From an uncultured Christensenella sp. (GTDB lineage: Bacteria > Bacillota > Clostridia > Christensenellales > DTU072): a DNA stretch of 64,000 nt. The stretch covers positions 9,896 to 73,895 of the forward strand of contig CAJLYQ010000001.1 of assembly GCA_905210905.1 (NCBI GenBank). The letters are read 5' to 3'. Below are positions 43,801 to 50,427 of the stretch, piece by piece (position 1 is the first letter of the stretch; each line of letters begins with the position of its first letter). Under the pieces are notes generated by a model, which saw only the letters and a list, made by a program, of their open reading frames with translations, made no database searches and had not been told where the DNA came from. The translations under genes were made by a program, and so were the position numbers.

Positions 43801-44393
43801 CCGATTACAAATCGGAATTTATCAATATTTACAAAGAAAATATCTCTCGCGACGGCGCGGACAAACTGCTCGACTGGCTGACGAACAAATCCGACTTTTT
43901 CACCGCCCCGGCGTCCACGCGTTTTCATTCGGCGTTCGAAGGCGGTCTGTGCGAACACTCGGTAAAAACGTATTACCGCTTTATCCAACACCTTAACGTC
44001 GAATACGACGGAGAATGGGAAGAAAAAATCAGCCCGGAAAGCGCGGCGATCATCGCCCTTTTGCACGACCTGTGCAAAGTAAACTACTACAAAACCGATT
44101 ACCGCAACGTTAAAAACGAAAACGGCGAATGGGAAAAACGCCCGTATTTTACCGTAGACGACACGCTCCCCTACGGACACGGCGAAAAATCGGTTTATAT
44201 GATAAGCGGTTTTATGCGCCTTACGAGAGAAGAAGCAATCGCCATAAACTGGCATATGGGCGGCTTTGACAAACGGGTAATCGGCGGCGACTACGCAATG
44301 AGCGACGCATTCTACAAATACCCCCACGCTCTGCTTTTCCACCTCTCCGACACCGAAGCGTCCTACCTCGACGAAACCTTACCGCAAAAATAA
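43785..44393 (+). CDS. HD-domain phosphohydrolase
   Basis: 202 residues. HD metal-binding residues are visible: H48 in R-F-H-S-A, H58 in C-E-H-S-V, H94-D95 in L-L-H-D-L-C-K. It is a short, single-domain member; the substrate (a nucleotide or signalling molecule) is not known. The start (CGGAGG 5 nt upstream) lies inside the end of the tRNA nucleotidyltransferase gene, so it is the last gene of the four-gene operon and ends about 70 bp before a strong hairpin. Confidence 0.85.
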   Translation: MDYGITDYKSEFINIYKENISRDGADKLLDWLTNKSDFFTAPASTRFHSAFEGGLCEHSVKTYYRFIQHLNVEYDGEWEEKISPESAAIIALLHDLCKVNYYKTDYRNVKNENGEWEKRPYFTVDDTLPYGHGEKSVYMISGFMRLTREEAIAINWHMGGFDKRVIGGDYAMSDAFYKYPHALLFHLSDTEASYLDETLPQK

Positions 44394-44464
44394 TACGGGT
44401 ATTTATTCCGTTGTCGAACGATAATAGTTTGACGCATTTTACCTTTACTTGATATTTTTTCGGC

Positions 44465-44508
44465 AATTAAAAAACCGCGATTATATATAAAAACGCGGTT
44501 TTTTAATT
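44465..44508. terminator. Bidirectional terminator between convergent operons
   Basis: A perfect 15-bp inverted repeat, AATTAAAAAACCGCG / CGCGGTTTTTTAATT, with a 14-nt AT loop. The A/T runs in the stem give a U tract in both directions, so it can end both the tilS operon (plus) and the ABC operon (minus). Confidence 0.92.
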
Positions 44509-44529
44509 GGAAGAATATTTCGTGTTTTT

Positions 44530-45378
44530 TTAGAATTTCGACTCCAAAGAATTTGCTAAAAACGCTTTGGTTGCGGCACTTTTCGGATTGTCGAAAACTT
44601 CTTGCGGAGTGCCGATTTCTTCCACTACTCCGTCCGCCATAAAAACGACTTTGTCGGATACGGTTTTTGCAAACCCCATTTCGTGAGTAACGATGATCAT
44701 CGTCCTGCCGTCGTCTTTGAGTTCTTTGATTACTTTAAGCACTTCACCGGTAAGTTCGGGATCGAGCGCGCTCGTCGGCTCGTCAAAACACAATATCTCC
44801 GGTTTCATCGTAAGCGCTCTCGCTATCGCCACTCTTTGTTGTTGTCCGCCCGAAAGTTCGCACGGATAAGCCTTTAATTTGTTGCCTAAACCTACCCTTT
44901 CGAGAACCTTAATCGCCTCTTCTTCGATTTGTGCGTCGACGCTTTGTTTTAGTTTTTTGTAGTCTTCTTTCGCTTGCTTTTTATCCGCGCTTTTTCTTAT
45001 TTTTGCCTTTTCCGCTTTTAGTTTGTCTTTAACGAACAGGCTCGGAGCAAGAGTTACGTTTTTTAATACGTTGTAGTGCGGAAAAAGGTTAAACGACTGA
45101 AAAACTAGTCCGAGTTTTAATCTTTTTTGTCTTATTTCTTCGGCGGAACGTTTGTTTTTTTCTTCGTTTCCGTCAAAAAACGTTTCTCCGTCGATGGTTA
45201 TTTTACCGTCGTCGGCGGTTTCGAGATAGTTAAGACACCTCAAAAGCGTGGTTTTTCCGCTCCCGGACGAGCCTATTATCGACATAACTTCGCCGCGGTT
45301 CAGTTCTAAATTTATTCCTTTCAGAACTTCGGTTTCTCCGAATTTTTTAGTTAAATTCTCTATCGATAAAAGCGCCAT
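44530..45378 (-). CDS. Polar amino acid ABC transporter, ATP-binding subunit (with a charged insertion)
   Basis: 282 residues; this family is normally about 240-250. Walker A G36-S-S-G-S-G-K-T43, Q-loop Q94, signature L176-S-G-G-Q180, Walker B I-L-C-F-D-E200, and switch His232 are all intact. The extra length is a Lys/Glu-rich insertion at residues about 115-155 ([10 protein letters not shown] ...) in the helical subdomain, before the signature. It powers uptake by the adjacent permease. AAGGTG lies 4 nt before the ATG, and only 1 bp separates it from the permease stop. Confidence 0.93.
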   Translation of the reverse strand: MALLSIENLTKKFGETEVLKGINLELNRGEVMSIIGSSGSGKTTLLRCLNYLETADDGKITIDGETFFDGNEEKNKRSAEEIRQKRLKLGLVFQSFNLFPHYNVLKNVTLAPSLFVKDKLKAEKAKIRKSADKKQAKEDYKKLKQSVDAQIEEEAIKVLERVGLGNKLKAYPCELSGGQQQRVAIARALTMKPEILCFDEPTSALDPELTGEVLKVIKELKDDGRTMIIVTHEMGFAKTVSDKVVFMADGVVEEIGTPQEVFDNPKSAATKAFLANSLESKF

Positions 45379-45379
45379 T

Positions 45380-46063
45380 TTACACCTTATAGTAATTTAA
45401 TTTCTTTTCGGCAAAACCGAAGATTACGGTTAATATTCCGTTGAAAACGAGATAAAACGCGCCTGCGTAGAAAAGCGGCATTATGTTTACCGTCAGGTTT
45501 ACCGCGTCTTGCGCCGATTTTATGATTTCCACCACGCCGATTACTCTTGCGAGCGAAGTGTCTTTTACAAGCGTGATTATTTCGTTGCTCATAGGCGGAA
45601 CGATGCGTTTTATTACCTGCGGCAGAACGATTTTTACGAAAATCTGCGATTTCGTCATACCGAGCACCGCCCCGGCTTCGTACTGACCTTTGTTGATGCT
45701 TTCGATGCCGCCGCGGAAGATTTCCGCAAAATATGCGGCGTAATTGATTACGAACGCAATTGCGCAGAAAACGAAGTTTACCGACGCCATCGTCGTGCCG
45801 AAAAAGGTCGCTATCGCCTTGTTGGGCAAGTCGAAAACTATGCTCGGAACGAAAGAAACGACGATGATTTGCAGCATAAGCGGCGTGCCGCGGATTATCC
45901 AGATAAACCCTTTGGTAAGGTATTTAAGCGGTCTGAATTTGGACATCGAACATAAAGAAACGAGCAATCCGAGCGGAATGGCAAGTACGAGCGTGACCGC
46001 AAACAATAACACGGTCAACCCGAACCCTTCCGCTAATTGTAATATGATCTGTCCGAAATTCAT
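45380..46063 (-). CDS. Polar amino acid ABC transporter, permease subunit
   Basis: 227 residues, usual size for the HisM/GlnP type. It has several membrane helices and an EAA loop ([14 protein letters not shown]) that contacts the ATPase. R-G-T-P-L-M-L-Q near residue 60 is the family's conserved 'RGTP' motif. It lies between the binding protein and ATPase genes of the same operon and forms the membrane channel for an amino acid. Confidence 0.95.
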   Translation of the reverse strand: MNFGQIILQLAEGFGLTVLLFAVTLVLAIPLGLLVSLCSMSKFRPLKYLTKGFIWIIRGTPLMLQIIVVSFVPSIVFDLPNKAIATFFGTTMASVNFVFCAIAFVINYAAYFAEIFRGGIESINKGQYEAGAVLGMTKSQIFVKIVLPQVIKRIVPPMSNEIITLVKDTSLARVIGVVEIIKSAQDAVNLTVNIMPLFYAGAFYLVFNGILTVIFGFAEKKLNYYKV

Positions 46064-46210
46064 TGTTTATCCTATCTTTTTTTATTTTTTAGCCGCTTTT
46101 CTTTGACGCTTTTCGCGTTTACGTTTGCTTTAGCGTTTGCGTTTGTTTTTATATGCGTGTTTGCAAATATTTTTATTTGCGTTTTTTATGCGTTTTTATT
46201 TACGTATGCG
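46064..46210. other. AT-rich spacer with repeated GCGTTT motifs in the ABC operon
   Basis: From about 46105 to 46200 the plus strand carries GCGTTT or GCGTGTT/GCGTTTT about eight times at irregular spacing. No gene, promoter or ribosome binding site of note is seen apart from the start of the permease at the left end. Confidence 0.4.
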
Positions 46211-46249
46211 AGATTTTAACGCCCGAGCCGACGGCTCGGGGTAAAATCT
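46211..46249 (-). terminator. Intercistronic stem-loop between binding protein and permease genes
   Basis: AGATTTTA and TAAAATCT flank the inner stem CCCGAGCC-GAC-GGCTCGGG, giving a two-part stem of 16 bp. It lies just after the binding-protein stop codon. No long U run follows on the minus strand, so it may be a leaky terminator or an RNA-stabilising element that raises the binding protein over the membrane subunits. Confidence 0.6.
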
Positions 46250-46268
46250 CAATTCTTAAAAGGCTTGA

Positions 46269-47159
46269 TTATTTTTTGATTATCATAAGTTCTTCCGCAG
46301 CGGAACCTGCTTCGACGGCGACTATTTTGTCGCTTGCGCTCGATTTGAAGGTTTCGAGAGAAGTAAGGTCGTAATTCGATTTGTCGGATTTCATTATGAT
46401 TATCGATTGTTTGTTTGCCAAGTAAGGAATGGAAAGGCTCATTCCTTCTTTGCGCTGATCGTTAATCGTCATACCGTTCCAGACAAGGTCGATACTGCCG
46501 TTTTCGAGTTTCGCTTCTTTGGTGTTCCAGTCGATTACGTCGTATTCCGGCTCGACGGAAACGGAATAATTTTCGTTAAGGTAAGCAATAACCGCTTTGC
46601 TCAGTTCGATGTCGAACCCGGTCAGGACGCTGTTTTCGTAATAAGCGATGGGCGCGAAAATCGTTATTCCTACGATAAGTTTTTTACTGCGGACGACTTC
46701 GTTCCAGGACTCGTCGGTCGCGTTTTGCACGGGATTAACGGTGTCGGCATTAATCAGAAGTTCGCTCGCAAGACCGAACTTGTCGGCAATCGTCTTCAAT
46801 TCGCCGCTTTTCGCAAGCGCAATCATTCCTTCGTTTATTTTTTCGGTCAGAGCGTCGTTACCTTTCTTTGCGCCGATCCCGTACTCTTCTTCCGATAAAT
46901 AAAACGGCAAAATCTCCATTTTGTTCTTGTAATCGCCGTTGGACATATAATAATTCGCCATAACGCTGTCCATAACGCCGATATCGGCAGAACCATTGCT
47001 CATATTCGTCAAAACGTCCATCTGCGCGCCGAGCGAAGTCGTTTCTTTTCCGAACAAATACTCCGCTTTACTGCCGCACGCGGCAAAACCGACGCACGAA
47101 ACGATAACAACCGCCACGGTCAAAACGCTTATCGCTATCTTTGCAATTCTCTTTTTCAT
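46269..47159 (-). CDS. Amino acid ABC transporter binding lipoprotein with reversed lobe order
   Basis: 296 residues with a lipobox F-A-A-C28. The family (SBP_bac_3) normally starts with a lobe reading 'GFDIELAKA ... MTITPER' and continues with 'G-x-x-D-A-x-x-x-D ... EPYGIAV-x-K-G ... L-x-K-I-x-x-K'. Here the second part comes first: residues 33-135 contain N-G-S-A-D-I-G-V-M-D, E-E-Y-G-I-G-A-K-K-G and L-K-T-I-A-D-K-F-G. Residues 150-292 hold G-F-D-I-E-L-S-K-A, G-M-T-I-N-D-Q-R (T231, R236) and A-V-E-A-G-S-A-A-E-E. The C-terminal end would join naturally to residue 33, so this looks like a circular permutation with key ligand residues kept. AAGGAGAG lies 9 nt before the ATG; first gene of the operon. 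Confidence 0.88.
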   Translation of the reverse strand: MKKRIAKIAISVLTVAVVIVSCVGFAACGSKAEYLFGKETTSLGAQMDVLTNMSNGSADIGVMDSVMANYYMSNGDYKNKMEILPFYLSEEEYGIGAKKGNDALTEKINEGMIALAKSGELKTIADKFGLASELLINADTVNPVQNATDESWNEVVRSKKLIVGITIFAPIAYYENSVLTGFDIELSKAVIAYLNENYSVSVEPEYDVIDWNTKEAKLENGSIDLVWNGMTINDQRKEGMSLSIPYLANKQSIIIMKSDKSNYDLTSLETFKSSASDKIVAVEAGSAAEELMIIKK

Positions 47160-47236
47160 TTTTTTAATCTCTCCTTGTCGCTATTAGGGCGCTTTATTGT
47201 TTTAACACTTTACCTTGTTAAAGCGTTTATGTCACC

Positions 47237-47265
47237 ATTATATAGTAGCGGAAAAAGAAAGTAAA
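47237..47265 (-). promoter_or_regulatory. SigmaA promoter of the amino acid ABC operon
   Basis: TTTACT (47260-47265), a 17-bp spacer and TATAAT (47237-47242) on the minus strand, about 77 bp before the binding-protein ATG. Confidence 0.7.
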
Positions 47266-47307
47266 GCGATTTTCGCAAGAAAAATAAAAAACTTTGAAAC
47301 GGCAACG

Positions 47308-47383
47308 GCAACGCCGAGCGTTGCATCTCATAACGCAAGCAACGCAGTGCGTTGCATCCCTGTACGGCAACGCCGAGCGTTGC
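47308..47383. repeat. Three tandem ~30-bp units around a GCAACG-N5-CGTTGC palindrome
   Basis: Units at 47308, 47339 and 47367 read GCAACG, five variable bases (CCGAG, CAGTG, CCGAG), CGTTGC, then ATCTC or ATCCC and a T/A-rich end. The same module occurs at 53570-53630, at 63917-64000, and inverted at 47789-47805. Confidence 0.7.
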
Positions 47384-47805
47384 ATCTCATTACGCAAAAA
47401 GTATATTACTTGTATAAGTCTATCGCACGACACAACTAATTACTTTTAATGCGAGCAAAGGTACTTTGCCGGCACGAGCGGACACGCGCCGTGAGTGCCG
47501 CCCTTATGGGGATCGAGCAAGGGGCAACACGCCCCTGCGAACTAAAAATGAAAGCGGAATGTGTCATTCCGCTTCCTTGAAAGTCCGACTCGTGCGTGAT
47601 TAGATTTTGTCCGCACAAAGCGTAGCGACTGCCGCAAAATCCCGCACGACGTTTGGTCGGATAATACCACTCATCCGTCGGCAAAGCCGACACCTTCCCC
47701 CAAGGGGAAGGCTTTATTTGCATTACATCATTTAACTTCTGTCGTGTGACAAACTTGTATGCATAATACGCTCATTGTGTAATGGGATGCAACGTCCCAC
47801 GTTGC
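47308..47805. mobile_element. MITE-like element, copy A, with imperfect terminal inverted repeats
   Basis: About 500 bp between two opposed operons. The ends are inverted: the left end (around 47355-47460: TTGCATCCC, then TACGCAA, then CACGACACAA, then TAATGCGAGCAAAG) is matched on the minus strand by 47795-47715 (TTGCATCCC, TACACAA, CACGACAGAA, TAATGCAAATAAAG). The interior has strong hairpins at 47552-47574 and 47677-47691. There is no transposase, and the one long open frame across it is not conserved in copy B, so I read it as non-autonomous. The right end overlaps the 3' end of the metal ATPase gene. Confidence 0.65.
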
Positions 47806-49658
47806 CGTTTGGTCGGAGACCCTAGTGCTCTCATCGCATTAAGCACTGCGATTACGCACACGCCTACGTCTGCGAACACGGCAACGCCCATACCGGTTAT
47901 ACCGAGTGCGCTAAGGATAAGCACGAGAAGTTTAACTCCGAGTGCAAAAATTATATTTTCATAAACGATACGCATCGTTTTTCTTGCGATTTTTACCGCT
48001 TCGGCGACTTTGAACGGTTTATCGTCCATAACGACCACGTCTGCCGCCTCGATTGCGGCGTCGCTGCCTATTGCGCCCATCGCAACGCCTACGTCCGCAC
48101 GCATAAGCACGGGCGCGTCGTTTATACCGTCGCCGACGTATACCGTCGTGCCTTTTTCGTCTATGATTTTTTCCGCTTCTTCGACTTTGTTTTCCGGCAA
48201 AAGTCCGCTCTTGACTTCGTCTATTCCGACCTGTTTCGCTATCTCTTCCGCTACTCGTTTGCCGTCGCCGGTAAGCATAACGGTTTTTGCCGCGCCGAGC
48301 GTTTTCAGTTCTTTAATCGCGTCTTTCGAGTCGGGTTTTATTACGTCCGCAACCACTATATGCCCCAGATACTCGCCGTCCGAAGCGACGTGGATTATCG
48401 TACCGGTAAGGTGACACTCGTGGCAAGTCGCGCCGACTTCTTCCATTAAAAGCGCATTCCCGACCGCTACGCGTTTTCCGTCCAGAACGCCCGTAACGCC
48501 GTAGCCTGCTCTTTCTTTAACTTCGGTTATTCTGCTCTTGTCTATATCTCCGCCGTGCGCTTTGACTATGGATTCCGCAATCGGATGGGACGAATAACTT
48601 TCCGCAAGGGCGGCTATGTCGAGAAGTTCTTCTTCGCTCGCCGTTTCCGGGTGTATCGCCGTCACTTCGAACACGCCTTTCGTAAGCGTTCCCGTTTTGT
48701 CGAATATAACCGTAGCCGGCTTGGACAAAAGTTCGAGATAGTTCGAGCCTTTTATAAGGATACCTTTGCTCGACGCACCGCCGATACCTGCAAAGAACGA
48801 CAGCGGAACGCTGATTACCAACGCGCACGGACAGGACACCACCAAAAACGTAAGCGCTCTCTTTATCCATTGCGTCCAGTTGTGGTCGATAAGCGACGGA
48901 ATAACCGCCAGAAGTATCGCCGCCACCACCACGCTCGGCGTGTAATACTTGGCAAACTTAGTAATAAAATTCTCGCTCTTCGATTTCTTCTCCGACGAGT
49001 TCTCCACCAAAGCAAGGATTTTCGACACGGTGCTTTCTTCGAACACGCCCGTCGTTTCCACTTCAATAACGCCGTTTACGTTTACGCTACCGCTCAGAAC
49101 CTGCTCGCCGACAGTTTTATCCACCGGCAAACTCTCGCCCGTAAGCGCGGCGGTGTTTACCGCCGTTTCGCCCTTAACGATTATTCCGTCAAGCGGTATC
49201 TTCTCGCCGGGTCGGATAACTATGCGCTCGCCCTTCTCCACTTCTTCGGGAGAAACGGTGACTTCTTCGCCGTTACGGAGAACCACGGCGACGTCGGGAC
49301 GTATGTCCATAAGCGAAGAAATGCTCTTCCTGCTCTTTCCTACCGCTATTCCTTGGAAAAGTTCACCTATCTGATAAAGTAACATTACGAGTACCGCTTC
49401 GGGGAATTCCTGAATTCCAAACGCGCCGAAAGTCGCTACTATCATAAGAAACCTTTCATCAAAAATCTGCCCGTGAGCGATGTTTTTTACAGCCCCGATT
49501 ATTACGTCGTATCCGACAATCAAATACGGCACGGCGTAAATAATCAACATTCCCCACCAGGGAATAACGGCAACGAACCTGTCGATAAGATACGCCGCAA
49601 GCAACATTACCGCCGCAACGCATATTCTTATTAAACTCTTTTTTTGTTTTCTCGTCAT
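47772..49658 (-). CDS. Zn/Cd/Pb-translocating P-type ATPase
   Basis: 628 residues. Phosphorylation motif D-K-T-G-T-L-T (near residue 321), transmembrane metal site S-C-P-C-A-L (near 276), actuator T-G-E-S-L-P-V-D, and hinge G-D-G-I-N-D-A-P-V. The last membrane pair has a Lys (L-G-V-K-L-L) and an Asp (F-A-D-V-G-V), as in ZntA/CadA, so it should export Zn(II), Cd(II) or Pb(II) rather than copper. It lacks an N-terminal metal-binding domain; that is a separate gene just upstream. The final residues after A-L-G-S-P-T (K-R-Q-R-G-T-L-H-P-I-T-Q) are encoded by the inverted end of the MITE-like element, so the original C terminus has been replaced or extended. Last gene of the operon. Confidence 0.93.
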   Translation of the reverse strand: MTRKQKKSLIRICVAAVMLLAAYLIDRFVAVIPWWGMLIIYAVPYLIVGYDVIIGAVKNIAHGQIFDERFLMIVATFGAFGIQEFPEAVLVMLLYQIGELFQGIAVGKSRKSISSLMDIRPDVAVVLRNGEEVTVSPEEVEKGERIVIRPGEKIPLDGIIVKGETAVNTAALTGESLPVDKTVGEQVLSGSVNVNGVIEVETTGVFEESTVSKILALVENSSEKKSKSENFITKFAKYYTPSVVVAAILLAVIPSLIDHNWTQWIKRALTFLVVSCPCALVISVPLSFFAGIGGASSKGILIKGSNYLELLSKPATVIFDKTGTLTKGVFEVTAIHPETASEEELLDIAALAESYSSHPIAESIVKAHGGDIDKSRITEVKERAGYGVTGVLDGKRVAVGNALLMEEVGATCHECHLTGTIIHVASDGEYLGHIVVADVIKPDSKDAIKELKTLGAAKTVMLTGDGKRVAEEIAKQVGIDEVKSGLLPENKVEEAEKIIDEKGTTVYVGDGINDAPVLMRADVGVAMGAIGSDAAIEAADVVVMDDKPFKVAEAVKIARKTMRIVYENIIFALGVKLLVLILSALGITGMGVAVFADVGVCVIAVLNAMRALGSPTKRQRGTLHPITQ

Positions 49659-49674
49659 TAGAAAAACCTTCGTC

Positions 49675-49896
49675 CTATTTCATCAATATCGTGCAATCGG
49701 GTTCTACCTTCCTGCAAACTTTAACGACCTTTTTCATTATTGCGTCGAAATCTTCTTCATTCGCTTCGATGGTCATCTTCTGCATAATAAAGTTTACCGA
49801 CGCGTTCGTCACGCCGTCGATTTTCTTAATCGCGTCTTCCATCTTCGCCGCGCAATTCGCGCAATCTAAATCTTCAAGCATAAATACTTTTTTCAT
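49675..49896 (-). CDS. Small HMA-domain metal-binding protein
   Basis: 73 residues, one heavy-metal-associated (ferredoxin-like) domain. The metal site is D-C-A-N-C (Cys13 and Cys16), here preceded by L-D rather than the usual G-M. It sits 16 bp before the ATPase gene, which lacks this domain, so it probably serves as a detached metal-binding domain or chaperone for that pump. Its AAGGAG site lies within the last codons of the regulator gene, 4 bp separating the two genes. Confidence 0.9.
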   Translation of the reverse strand: MKKVFMLEDLDCANCAAKMEDAIKKIDGVTNASVNFIMQKMTIEANEEDFDAIMKKVVKVCRKVEPDCTILMK

Positions 49897-49900
49897 TTTT

Positions 49901-50278
49901 CTATTCTCCTTCGGTTATATGTTCGTATCCTTGACCTATTATCGTGCGAACGTGATCGTCCGCAAGCCGATAATAAATGGTTTTACCGTCCCTACGGTTC
50001 GTTATCAAATTCCCGTCCCTTAACACCTTGAGTTGATGAGATATCGCCGACTGACTCATATCGAGCAACTCGCTGATCGCGCATACGCACATCTCCGACT
50101 CGAACAACGAATACAATATCTTTATCCTCGTCTTATCCCCGAACAACTTGAACAAATCGGATAACTCCGTGAGTTTGTCTTCCCCCGGCATACCCCGTTC
50201 GACAAGTTCGAGCACCTTCCCGTGATCGTGCGGTTTAACTTCTTTTTCATTTGCGTGCTTATTCATATTTATCACCAT
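49901..50278 (-). CDS. ArsR/SmtB-family metal-sensing repressor
   Basis: 125 residues from the first ATG; the second ATG (50264-50266) is better placed, with GGTGA 6 nt upstream, and would give 121. The winged helix-turn-helix includes M-S-Q-S-A-I-S-H-Q-L-K-V-L. Two metal sites are visible: C64-V-C66 in helix 3 (the CadC/ArsR type) and a full alpha-5 set D107-x-H109-x10-H120-x2-E123 (the SmtB/CzrA zinc type). An N-terminal K-P-H-D-H-G-K adds more His. It should repress its own operon and release DNA when Zn, Cd or Pb binds. Confidence 0.92.
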   Translation of the reverse strand: MVINMNKHANEKEVKPHDHGKVLELVERGMPGEDKLTELSDLFKLFGDKTRIKILYSLFESEMCVCAISELLDMSQSAISHQLKVLRDGNLITNRRDGKTIYYRLADDHVRTIIGQGYEHITEGE

Positions 50279-50300
50279 TCATATTTATTGTCATTCATAT
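50261..50300 (-). promoter_or_regulatory. Three 16-bp-spaced ATATGAAT repeats, candidate ArsR operator
   Basis: On the minus strand ATATGAAT occurs at 50293-50300, 50277-50284 and 50261-50268, at exact 16-bp spacing. The first overlaps the -10 box and the last overlaps the favoured start codon. The position suits repressor binding, although ArsR-family operators are usually inverted repeats. Confidence 0.5.
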
Positions 50301-50327
50301 ATTATTCTTTTGAGTGCGGTTTGTCAA
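50299..50327 (-). promoter_or_regulatory. SigmaA promoter of the metal-efflux operon
   Basis: A perfect TTGACA (50322-50327), a 17-bp spacer and TAATAT (50299-50304). The start of transcription would lie among the ATATGAAT repeats. Confidence 0.85.
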
Positions 50328-50427
50328 CGGTTTTTCGGTAAAAATAACAAGAAATTTTGTCGATTACGGTTCAGAGCCGAGCGGAAAGCGGTTTTTATAT
50401 GGTATATTAGAAGAAAAGGAGTGGCGT

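Noticed and set aside
47308..47383. Short tandem repeats taken as a CRISPR array
   Set aside because: Only three units, about 30-bp period with no unique spacers, and no cas genes.
47436..47723. A 95-residue open frame on the minus strand inside MITE copy A
   Set aside because: It follows the repeat, lacks a ribosome binding site, and the frame is not kept in copy B.
50314..50427. An upstream in-frame ATG for the M60 gene
   Set aside because: It lies in the divergent promoter region, has no ribosome binding site and would bury the signal peptide; the ATG at 50428 has AAGGAG.
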